Shown here piece after piece: positions 45,423-56,825 of a stretch of 64,000 nucleotides of DNA (positions within the stretch are counted from its first letter, which is position 1; each line of letters begins with the position of its first letter). The stretch covers positions 4,156,576-4,220,575 of the forward strand of contig JAQFVV010012490.1 in assembly GCA_028023455.1 (NCBI GenBank), written 5' to 3'. The notes under the pieces were generated by a model, which was not told the origin of the DNA, ran no database searches, and saw nothing but the letters and a program-made list of their open reading frames with translations. The stretch is from Epiperipatus broadwayi. Taxonomy: Eukaryota > Onychophora > Udeonychophora > Euonychophora > Peripatidae. Both the position numbers and the translations under genes were made by a program.

Positions 45423-48344
45423 TCTGATGTAGAAACAATAGAGTGATATATTGCTTCTAATGCAAAATCATTTATGATTATAGCTGTACCAGCATTAAAA
45501 TAATGTGCCAATTTTTTTTCATTAATAATTCTATTGATTTTTTTTCTAAAAATATATGAGCTTAATTTTAATTTTTGCAAGAAACAAATAATTTACATAT
45601 AAGATTATCTGTTATCGAATTAATTCATTTAGATATGGTTAGAAAAATAAAAAATAAATTGAAAATTTTAACTTTTATTTTGTTCATTTTATGAATAAAA
45701 AAACATACCGAAGTTTTAAATAAAAAAATTGTAAAATGTAATAAAAATTATAAGTCAGAATGATAGCTTGAAGATGACACGATAAAAAGTGGTCAGCATG
45801 AAATTATACAATAACATTCCAAAAAAGTTATTGTATAATAACAATGTAGATGGTGCCTTTAATATGAAATGTATGCTCAAATATTACGAAGTTTTACTGG
45901 ATCAGCATCAGTAACAATTTTTGTAGTATACCTGATGATTGACAATCTCTTTTAACATGTTAATGCATTCTCTCTGCTTAGATATTCAACTTCATTATTA
46001 AATTAATTGCATATGTATATATCTGATCAAAAAGTCTCAGTGCAGCATTATATCTACATGGTGTTAATATGATTTGCATTGAAATCTGGTTAGAACTTTA
46101 ATTTTTCTTTTTTATATTGTAATTGAGTGTAAGACTTTTCTATCAGGAAATGGATTTACAATCAAACTACAATTATACCAACATTTGTCAGAAATGACTA
46201 CCTAGATAAAATAAAGATGGAAAATTCTAATCCTCATCATCTAACAATATACAAATCTGATAAGTAATGATTTCTTCTTTACAGGTTTTTTAAAGAAATT
46301 GTTAGAAATGCTTTTATCATGCAGTGATCTTTTCTAAAAGTTTTTCATCTTTATATATATTTATACATGCATGCAGAAGTTATTGTGATTAATAAGATTT
46401 TTTTTTTTTCAAATTAGATTTCCTACCTTATAATATTTTGATTGACTGAATCCCATTTATTGAAAATAAAGATCTTCTCACTGTCATGTGATTGAGATTT
46501 GCATTTATCACCATTGAGTATATATCATAGCATAATTTATAACATCATAAATTTTATATTACTAATATTGTAAGTGGGAATGATAATGCTGCTGAAATTT
46601 GGAAAATTAGAAATAAATTTTCACTCTGTAAATTTTGACCAATGGTTTTACTATTTTTTATTTTAAACAGGTTTATTACAGAATGCTGATGGTGCTGTTG
46701 TCATTTTCAGTTTTCCTTTACCTTCTTGTGGATATCTATAGGGTTATTTTTCCATTGCAGTCATTTGATAATATAAACTAGAAGAAAGTTATTTATTGTA
46801 TTAGTTCAAAAGAAAAATCTAAAGATATCAGTATTGTACTAAGTTATTACTATATCTGAGCAGATAATGTCACTAATTGGTAGATTTTATGTTATTGGGC
46901 TTTTAGAGCACTTACAAGACTATTTTCAAACTCCCACTTATTGTTCTAAATAATGGGCAGAAAAATTTATATTTTCCATAGTTTATTTAAAGATTTATGA
47001 TCATTTTTATAAAATATTTGTGTAGTAATATTTAAAGACAAAGATATTCATGATTTCATTTAGATTATGTTTGAATGTGTTTTATTTTTAAAAGTAGAAG
47101 TTAAGAAATCTATAGTAATGGTAAAAAAGCAATTATGATAGGTAACTTTTTAAGAAACACTGTAGTATGGAACTTTTGGATATTTTAATAATTATAAATG
47201 CAATTTTAAATTTTAGAACAGAATTTCATAGTTTATGACTTAACAATAGTTCATTTGGATTTTAGAAATGAAGTTCAATTAGCTAAGATTTTGTTAATTT
47301 ATTTTTTTTTACCAGCATTGCAATTATCATCCAGTAAGAAAAAAGTTATTGCTCTCTTTATATTTTTCAGTTTATTTTTCTTTTTTCTATATTTGCCAAA
47401 CGCAGATAATGGTTTTTATTTATAAACTTATATTTCTAATGAACACAATTTATTGACTTATAATTTGGATAAGTATCTAATACTAAATAAAATCATTAAC
47501 GAAACAGTCATTAGGGGATGATACAAAATACCTTGAAATGTGAAAGAGTTAACATAATATAAACCTTTATGTGCTTAACACATTAAAAATTTATAATGGA
47601 TCTATTTAAGCGCTCTCTATTAACTCACTATTTAACTAAGGTGTAAGACGAATAAATTTTGAATTGTCAACTATGATAATACAAAGCTCATAGAGTTAGT
47701 TTTAGTACAACTTCCTTCATCTCTCATTAATAATAGTATAAAGCTTTGTAATTTATTAATTACAAATTTAGTTATATACATATTTAATTCATTTTTTGAG
47801 GAATTATTTAAGTTTCTGCCTAAAAGGAACATATTTGCATATGTTGCATATGATTATTACTTAAACATATTGATAATTGTGAATTTTATAAAGTAAATAA
47901 CATCTTTACAGACATGTACAATTAGTGGTGAGATTTGTAAAAAAAAAAGAAACTAATTTTAATTTCTACTTATTCCGAATATATATTATATGTATGCTTG
48001 TTAATTATAAAGAATATTACTTTTAATGAATATGAGTGTATTATCTTTCACACTCTGAAATAAAGCATGTGAACTCTTCTTAATATGAATATTATTTAAG
48101 TCAAGATTTCAGGTAGTGATATTTATATTTAGTACAGCTGAAAAGAAGGGTTTTCTGAAAATGAATCTCAAAATCTTCTATTGTTAAAGTTCATAATTCA
48201 CAATTTAGCTATTATATAACACCATGTAGGTTAGTTAAGTAAGCTGTTCATTTACTAAAATTTATTTTAATGTTCTTATATTTATATATATATATATTAT
48301 TTTTAAGTTAGCATTGATTGTAAATTTCTTGAAATGTATCTATC
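45423..48344. other. A+T-rich spacer
   Basis: No open frame with a recognisable motif and no clear repeat; numerous short A/T runs. Confidence 0.45.
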
Positions 48345-48480
48345 AAGGGCCTTATAGCATTGTAGTAGAATATCTGCCTCCTACTTCTGATCTGAGTTCA
48401 AATCAAGATTTTAAAAACTTGATTTTTTTAGATTTCAATCAAAATGTGAATTGTTTTTCCAGGTAATTAGTTCAGTTAAT
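48345..48480 (+). repeat. SINE-like tRNA-related segment
   Basis: A-box-like TATAGCATTGTAGTAGAATA (about 48354-48373) and B-box-like GAGTTCAAATCAAG (48393-48406) at suitable spacing. The tail differs from the other SINE-like copies. Old and uncertain. Confidence 0.4.
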
Positions 48481-48850
48481 ATTTAATATTGATATCAATA
48501 AAACAATCTATTATTTATGGAAATCAGTAATATTTAAGAGTTTTTTAAAAAAAGACAAAAAGGTCATAGATGTTTTTGAAAAATAATCTGTGCATATGGA
48601 TGGATTGGCATCACAATTATGGAAAACATGTTTTAGTCAACAACAGATGGATATTGAAATAGTTTTATTAAATCTCGAAGAGAATTCAGTATTACTCTGA
48701 CAAATCAGAGTTTAAGCAATCACTCATCTAATATTTACTGCATAAAGGAAAATCATCCAATTAAAAGGATACCATACTGACTTCATCAATTGGAAAAAAT
48801 ATTGCCTTTAAGTCTACAAATATAGGGAAATAATTTAACAGTTTCCATGT
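48481..48850 (+). repeat. Homologous segment, first copy
   Basis: Matches 51770-52170 at reduced identity: shared order TGGATGGATTGGC, TTAGTCAACAACAGATGG / TTGATCAATAACAAATGG, ATCAGAGTTTAAGCAAT / ATCAGAGTCTAAGCAAT. The two lie in the same orientation 3.3 kb apart. They could be old terminal repeats of one element or two partial copies of a repeat. Confidence 0.6.
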
Positions 48851-51769
48851 ATTTCTTTTTCACTGATGATGAGAGAGAAGGCTGTAATGTAAAATTATGT
48901 GGATGAAGCTAAAAAAAACAACAATAATCAGAATAAAAATCATTGTTGCCTATCAAAGTGAGAACAAATATATGAGAAGTCCATCTGCAACTTCCATAAA
49001 ATGAAATTAATATGCAGGAAAAATGGAAAAAAAGAATATTGACAACATTTATAGCCACATGCATATCACAGTTAATCACTTATTAAAAATGAAAACTTTT
49101 GCAGGCCACATTGAAAAAGTTTTTATTGATTATCTAAAGAATTTAGATAAATAGCTTAGTTTAAACCTAATAACTGAAGAAATTAAATTAGTCAAAGCTT
49201 TAGGCATTTGCACGGGGCATATCAAACATGGTGGTACCCATCGTTCTGTAGACAATAATTTCAGAAATTTAAATAAGCCATTCTGAATTTTTATTACATT
49301 GAAATCACCAAGAAAGTATCAAACATCAATGAACTCAAGGAAAATGCAGATCTGACAAAGTGTTTACCCTTTTTTTCAAAACAAGTAGCCAAAACCTGAG
49401 CATTAATAGCCAATATACTGACAGAATGCCATATAATAAAAATAATGAGGCAGAATTTCCTTAGCCAAATGGAGCAAATATTTATTGATGTTGACCAAAA
49501 AACAATTGATCATAAACAAACAGAAAGGGTTCAGACATAAAAATAAATTATTGTTTTATAAAAAGAATGATGGTTCTTATATCAATGCCATAAATATAAA
49601 TAAATGGAAATTCCTTGAGGAAAACCAGAAAAAAATTTTTTTTTCCACTAATATAGTGAAAAGATACCCAGTTTACAGAAAGACAGAATAATTAGAAAAT
49701 TAAAAGGGAAGAAAATCCAGGATAAACTGGAGAACGAGGTTGACTCTATGAAAAAAGAAAAACATCTAACAAGAAAGAAGAATCCTAATCAGAACCAAAA
49801 TAGGAGTGAATGACATTGAATTCAAGAAGATTCACAGTGAGCTAGAACACTATTACCTTTGAAGAAAGATGTAGTCATATATTTAAAATAATTAAGTGAA
49901 TCATAAGAATTATGTGTTTCTGACAATATAATTTTTGAGCCACTCCATACATCTGAATAATAGACAAAACTACTATTAGATATTTCCAAGGACAACAAGC
50001 AAATAATCATCTTAATAGACAAAACAGCCAAACTATGATCTTAAAGAGAATAACTTTTTTCAGTCATTAAAAGGCATATAAAAATTAAATTACTACTATC
50101 TGAAAGAGTCTAAATGCCAACACTGCTCATTAGATATTGAAAATGCAACTTGGAGAAGAGAAATCTCAATACAGAGATAAAGAGAGTTTCTAAAAATAAA
50201 AAAAACTTTAGGGCAGATTAAAGAGTATCTTGAAGAAAAGCTTCATTATCATTTTTAAAGTAAAAAAATATAAGCATTTTGAAGATAAAAAATCTCAATA
50301 TTTAAAGCTATTTAAAGCCAATTTAAATTTACAAATATTGGTGATACTGAAAGAAGTACAGGATATGTCTGCTATATTCTGAAATCCCAAAAATCATTGG
50401 AGAAGTGAGTGTTATGGTGTCTCTGAAGTATTTGTCCATTAAAGACTATATGATTATATAGCAAGTGCATCAAATTATAAGAGATTGATATACCATTCTG
50501 ATGTTACGCAACTGGTAGAGAATTCTTAAGTTTATTTCATTTTGCCAATGGATAATACATTTCTTAAAAAAATGCTTGAGATATTAGTTGTCTTCTTTGC
50601 ACACTTATGTCCCTATTTAACAACTGTATGAGAGGGGGGCATGATTAGTGTTGCTACACTGATTTACAATTGTGAGATGTAAGCAGACTACGGATGAGTA
50701 TACATATTGGTGTTGTTTGGCATGAAGGTAACAAATAATTGAAGAGATTGATGCAGACAAATAGGCTCTAAGTTTTCATTTTCATGATGCAGAATATCAT
50801 TGATGAAATTTTCTGAAAAATTAAAGGAATTACTTGCTGTAAATATATATTTTTAAATATATGTGAACATCATGAGATGGATCTAATCCTTATCTCTTTC
50901 AACTCGTAAAACAAGAGTTAAGATAAACAAGTCATCTATCTAGAATGCAGTCTCGATTTATGTAAAGATTCAGTAAAGATCAAAATAATAAAGCAAGATA
51001 AATTAATGTTTGAAAGCCCATCAAAAATGTAAAATCAGTATAGTTTAAAATACGAGTGTGAAAATAGAAACAAAATTAGTCAAAAACAATCCTGAAAATA
51101 AGTAATGATATAGTGACCAGATTTTACTTCTGTTCCATGGGGGGAGGTATTGTGATGACTGGAATCTGATAACAATGTTGACACTAATTTAAAACTAGAA
51201 AAGTATGCAGATGTTTTAATTAGAAAAAATAATTAAAGAAAATAAAGATTTAATGTTAAAGCATCATGATTAAAGAAAAACGAAATATAAAATAAATAAA
51301 CATCCACCTTTGATATATAAATGGATGTGTCCCCAAATACATACACACTACAGTGTGTAGGTGTAGGTGAACACTACGGTGTGTAGGTGTTAGGGAAAAA
51401 TATTCAACATTGAATAATTTCCTTTGCTTGTTTATTTTATTATTCAGAGTGTTTAGACTCTGTAACAGAAAACAAATGATTTTTAGAATTGGCTGAAAAT
51501 CAAACAATTTTTATGTTTAACTCAGTATTAAAATAAAAGGTATATTCATTTTATAATTAGCAAAGATAATGAACTAAAATATCACCTTTCATAACAGTGA
51601 ATAGTTTGTTCGGGAAGACACCCAGCTTTATTTTGTAGCAGTAAGTTTAGTGAGTTAACATAATTGCCAAAAATATGTATTTAAAATAATAATTTGTAGC
51701 CTGAAATTATTTTATAAATTTCAGTTTTGTCAAAGCTCTAAACTAATAACAAATACCTTCACTTTAAAT
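48851..51769 (+). other. Decayed coding-like interior between homologous segments
   Basis: Plus-strand frames give protein-like pieces interrupted by stops, e.g. MKTFAGHIEKVFIDYLKN (about 49090-49143), VKALGICTGHIKHGGT (49192-49240) and a 68-codon open frame at 49485-49691. I do not recognise the family. A G run (50635) and a purine tract GGGGGGAGG (51139-51147) are present. Probably a dead transposon with its coding region largely erased. Confidence 0.4.
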
Positions 51770-52170
51770 TTTAATTTGCATAAAAATATCAAAAGAGACA
51801 ATTTGGAAAACAAATTATTGTCTATAGAAGTACCAAATCAATAAGGATTTAAAAAACATGGCAAAAAAGTCAGAGATGCTTTGAAAATAGTTTGTGTTGA
51901 TGGTTGGATTGGCTATTCATAACATATTTTTTGATCAATAACAAATGGTTGTCAACATAAAAAAATTATAAAAGACAATTCTAATAGTATATTTTATTAA
52001 ACTTAAGATAATTCTATCTTTGCTTTATTCCAACACATCAGAGTCTAAGCAATAAGTTATCTAGTATTTTCTGAAGATAGCAAAGCCATTCAAATAAAAC
52101 AATATTACAGTGAATTCTGACTGCATCATTAGGAAGAAAAGTCCTGTTCTTCAAGTTATAGAAATAATAA
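51770..52170 (+). repeat. Homologous segment, second copy
   Basis: Partner of 48481-48850. Identity is patchy with small indels, so divergence is old. No TG...CA ends or target duplications could be fixed. Confidence 0.6.
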
Positions 52171-52574
52171 AGCAAACTACCTATGTGAAAAAGTATTTTT
52201 TCAATATATTTCTATTGCAGCAATTGCTAATCACATTTATTGCTTATAGTTGTAACTGCCATCAGTCATCTAGCAGACATCATCATGGAAACCTCTAGGA
52301 AAAAATAAATAACTTGCAAAGCCTTAAGTTATAACTTTTTACTTACTGTATCAAAGGATGCATTAATCTTTCACAATCTTTATTACCAGTCCACTTTAAC
52401 TAATGTCAAGTTAGTGAAATCAATTTGCAATGATACCAATAGATAAATCACATAATGATAAAAGAATTATACTACTAGAAAATGAAACTATTATAATAAT
52501 GGATTTTCCAAGCTCAGCTGCGAAAATGCTAGGAAACAGCTTCAAGATTCAATGTATGTTTAAGGTACATTCAT
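52171..52574. other. A+T-rich spacer
   Basis: Two short frames (52110-52298, 52430-52648) carry no recognisable motif; the second runs into the family X repeat and is an artefact of it. Confidence 0.45.
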
Positions 52575-53811
52575 GCAAAACTCTCTATATGTATTGCCAC
52601 TCAGTGCAAGCCAGAGTAATCAATGGATGCCAGAAGGCTTGTGCATAAAACCCCCACCTAGTGCCTAGTCATACAATATCCACAGACTAGTTTCTGGCTT
52701 GTGGCCTTTATCAGTGAAGAGCCTTGGATCTGAGAGCACTGCACCTAGATCTTTGGATCTAATGCAACCCTCCAGCAGCCACTTTTTATCTCTATTCAAT
52801 TACAAAACTAAGAATCTTAAATTGAAAACACTATAATATTTTCAGTCCAAGCTCAGTAGCCCATAGGGTAGTGGTTGGCTATAATTATTAAAAAACCAGT
52901 CACCAAAATATATGGGTACTGAACTGAGTTAGACCTGGTGGTTGGCTATGATTATTAAAAAAAGAAAGTCACCAAAATGTATGGGTATTGAACTGAGTTC
53001 AGACCTATATGACTATATAAGCTACTGAGCTTGGTTATGTTTTCAATTTAAGACTCATAGTTTTGTAGTTAAGTACAGATAAAGGGTGGCTGCTGGAGGG
53101 TTGCATTAGATCCTAAGATCTAGGTGCAGTGTTCTCAGATCCAAGACTTCTTGCTGACAAAGGCCACAAGCCAGAAACCAGTCTAAGGATATTGTATGAG
53201 TAGGCACTAGATGGGGATTTTAAGCACAAGCCTTCTAGCATCCATTATTTACTCTGGCTTGCACTGAGTGGCAATACATATAGAGAGTTTTGCCTGTTTT
53301 AATAACAATTAAGAGCAATCATAAGAAAAGGTGACCATGTGATGTTTATTGGCTTTAAACCAATCCTGCCTCATAGGATAATGGTGGCTATGGTTATTAA
53401 AGAACCAAAGACACCAAAATGTATGGTTACTGAACTGAGTTCAGATCTATATGACTATATAAGCTACTGAGCTTGGATTGAAAATATGGTGTTTTCAATT
53501 TAAGACTCATAGTTTTGTAGTTAAGTAGCGGTAAAGGGTGGCTGCTGGAGGGTTGCATTAGATCCTAAGATCTTGGTGCAATGCTCTCAGATCCAAGGCT
53601 CCTCACTGATGAAGGCCACAAGCCAGAAACTAATCTGGAGATATTGAATGAGTAGGCACTAGATGGGGATTTTATGCACAAGTCTTCTGGCATCCATTGA
53701 TTACTCTGGCTTGAGCTGAGTGGCAATACGTATAGAGAGTTTTGCCTGTTTTAATAACAGTTAAGAGCAAGCATAAGAAAAGGTGATCATGTGATATTTA
53801 TTGGCTTTAAA
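52575..53811 (+). repeat. Family X fold-back repeat, copy 4 (with head-to-tail tandem)
   Basis: A partial forward monomer (52575 to about 52865, GCAAAACTCTCTATATG...) is followed by two inverted monomers head to tail. The same CATGTGAT landmark lies at 53336 and 53788, a period of 452 bp, exactly the monomer length in copy 3. A small 67-bp duplication (GTGGTTGGCT at 52871 and 52938) marks the turn-around point. The right end stops in the family's long end (GATCATGTGATATTTATTGG). Non-coding. Confidence 0.85.
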
Positions 53812-56025
53812 AATTTTTGTTATAAAAGCTTATATTGGAAATATTGATAATTTCAAAATTTTAAGAGATTTATTCATTTATAATGATTATGTGGTATTGC
53901 CTCATTTATTTTTGGATTTTAGAGAAAGTATTTTCATCTTTGAAGATTTTGCACATGAAGATGAGAATGTAATTACTTTTCTTTTAGCTCTAGCCTTTTT
54001 TTTTTTGTATGTTAACATTTAAGTTATAAGATGGATGAATCCAAAATGTTTATCATATATTGTCACATATATAATTTAATGAAAATAATAATTCTGCAGA
54101 TGTTGATGGAAGGTAAAAATAGAATTAGTGTTAATTAGCTGAAAAATATATACCTAACAAATGTATGAATTCCAAACCTTTAATGTATTCATTGTTATAT
54201 TTATTTCTTTTTTTTTGTTGCAGCTTATTCTCATTCTGATATATGCATACCCATTTCCCATGATTAAGTAGTTAAGAGTAGTTTGTGTAATTCTCAATGT
54301 CTATATTTTACATTAATTGGAAACCAGAAGCAATAATGTGGAAGAATTAATAAAAAAAGTCAGAAAGATTAAATAAAGTTTGTAGGATAACTCTTCATTC
54401 CAAAAATCTTGATTTGTACAATTATCTTTACAAGTATTAAGTATGAATAAAAAGCTATTTTTGGAAGCTTATATCTTTTGCCAATCAATTAAGATCAGAT
54501 GACAAATATGGAAATACAACTAATACTCTGACAAGATAATGCTTTGGAATAATTTTATATATTGTATAGTGCTTGGTTTGATCATCAGTTGTTTAAAAGT
54601 TAGTATTTAGTGCATGTTTTATTATGAAATATTTTAAATTATCCTAATCATCAATATGACATATTATAGCAAACTCTATTACCATATTACATACACCTAC
54701 AAGCTATCTTATGGCCTAGTTGGCTTCCTATTATACTAGGTAGAATAATAGAAAATTGCTCAAAAGTAATCATTTATAAGACCTAATCCAGGTATCTATA
54801 CTACTTAAGAGTATGGCAAAATGTGTCAAAAAAATTTGAAGGAATAATTATGTAAATATTTGTAGAATATAATAGCTACAGGTTTATTTATTTTTTACTT
54901 TACTTAGCTGATAGTCCATCCAACAATTTTTAGCTTTCAAGTCCACTTCTTTATTACTCTCAGAGACCCCACACATCGCATAATTCTAATAATAGTATAC
55001 GGAATTATTCCAAAGCAATTGTTTAAATCTTTTTTAGTAATCGCATATAATGCCATATATCTATTGTGCTAGTAAACTATAAATGCTTTGTTAGAAATTT
55101 AATATATTTTAGGATAAAAGCTTTTCCAGACACTCATAACTGGCCTGTATAATAAACTTAATATTTTAATATTAATTGAGAAAAATAGAAATATTAAATT
55201 GTTTGTACTGATCTTATTTTAGAAAATTTTTTATTTTGTGTTTAATCTTGCCTGTTGAGATGACTTGAAAATTTAATTTTAAAATGAGTGTTAATTGGTT
55301 TGAGAAAATGCCATAATAAGGAAATAATTGCTTTTAGACTTTTAACTTGATATCGACCAATCATGATAGCGTTATAAATTGCTGACGTACGTTTTAGTAA
55401 CCCTCTATTGACTCACGGGATGACTCTGGCTTTTTTCTCTCAAGATGATTCGTCAGCAGTCTCCCCAATCTTACTTTGTAAAAATATATATATAAATGCA
55501 AACAAAATTATTATAAACTAGTTTCTATTGATTTTTTTTTTGTATAAGTAATTTATTTGAATCTAAATATAGTATAATTTAAATAATGTGAATGCACTTA
55601 AATATAATGACTATTATATATTTTATTTTAACTATCATAAATTGTATACTATTTCAGTTTTATTTCCTGGTATATGTTCAAAAGTCCAAGACCATTTAAC
55701 TAATTTTAAAAATAAAAAAGGATGCATATTTAATTGCAAGTTCCTTTTAGTATTTTTTTTTTTTTTTACCAAAATGCAAGTTCTGAACATCAGACCCCAT
55801 TGTTTCTATATTGCCCAGTCGTTTTTTTTTTTTTTTTGTTTCATAATTTTTTAATGCATAACCTCATTTCATTTATTCTCAAATTTCAATATTATTTATT
55901 TTATTCTTAAAATTTATCTTTTCTATTCTCCAAATTTACATTTTTAATCATCCAATCTTCTCCCTTTTTTTTCTTAATTATATTTCTAACAAAACAATTA
56001 ACAAAATTCTTTTAACTCTTACTTT
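53812..56025. other. A+T-rich spacer
   Basis: No gene recognised. Open frames at 53801-54022 and 55588-55854 are hydrophobic or phenylalanine-rich products of T runs. A G+C-richer patch at 55340-55470 (GCTGACGTACG, TTGACTCACGGGATGACTC) vaguely recalls the 3.7-4.1 kb patch. Confidence 0.45.
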
Positions 56026-56030
56026 AATAC
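56026..56030. repeat. 5-bp TSD of LTR retrotransposon (left)
   Basis: AATAC, repeated at 59411-59415; the length is typical for Ty3/gypsy integration. Confidence 0.85.
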
Positions 56031-56669
56031 TGTTGTGTTTGGTCTGGATTATAGACCCAACTAACAGTAAATAATATAAAATAATACTGAAACAAGTATT
56101 ATAATTTAATATATTTATTATGTATAAATATATACAAACAATATACAGTATACAAATGCATATTTATAAGTTGAATCTTGGAGTTTAACGTAACTCTTGT
56201 GTTCTGCCTGCCGCTTCTAGCCACACCTTATGGCTTGCCTCACGGGTAAGGTCTATGACTCTTCCAGCTGTACAAGACAGCTTGCCTCGAGCTGAGTGTG
56301 ATCTTAGCAGCGTCCGGTCTCTGTGGGACTTGCCTAGCTGCATAGATCTAAATAGCGTAGTGCTATTAATGGGAATACTTGCTGCTGTTTAGGTTAGCAG
56401 AGTTTCCCTGGGAGAACGCAAAGCATCTGTTTAGGTTAGACACGTTCTTCCCTGATTCTCACAAAAGGCTGACTATTTATACCCAGATCCCTGACCTTAT
56501 TGAAAACCTTCGGATTCAGCAAGCATCGTTGCTCATTGGCCTGTAATAATCATTGGCTATGCTTTTATCTATACATCAGCCTATTGGCCTGTGGCAAACA
56601 ATGCTTAATCCAATCAGATAAGGCGGCATCTGGAATAGTCCACTTCTGAGAGAAGGGAGGACTATAACA
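56031..56669 (-). repeat. 3' LTR (639 bp)
   Basis: Minus-strand element, so this is its 3' LTR. It begins TGTTATAGTCC and ends CAAACACAACA (minus sense), with TG...CA termini. It aligns without gaps to 58772-59410 with 12 mismatches by my count (11 transitions, 1 transversion; about 98% identity), indicating a fairly recent insertion. It contains a TATAAAT box (56475-56481) and an AATAAA signal (56114-56119) on the minus strand. Confidence 0.95.
56475..56481 (-). promoter_or_regulatory. TATA box in 3' LTR
   Basis: TATAAAT on the minus strand in the context GGGTATAAATAGTC. The same box is at 59216-59222 in the 5' LTR, which would drive the element's transcript. Confidence 0.6.
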
Positions 56670-56680
56670 TCCCTCCCCCT
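56670..56680 (-). other. Polypurine tract
   Basis: Minus strand AGGGGGAGGGA, directly abutting the TGTTATAG start of the 3' LTR. This is the position and composition expected for the plus-strand primer of LTR retrotransposon reverse transcription. Confidence 0.85.
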
Positions 56681-56825
56681 GGCTAAAATTTAGCCTAGAG
56701 AACAGTCATGCAGGTGTGCTGGAGGATGACTAACATGCTTCGGTGCTGGTTTGCTGCCATCTTCGGTTTGTTGGTCCTCCTTTCTTGTACTGCATGTCTC
56801 TGTAGCTTCATTCCTTGTGGTTGCA

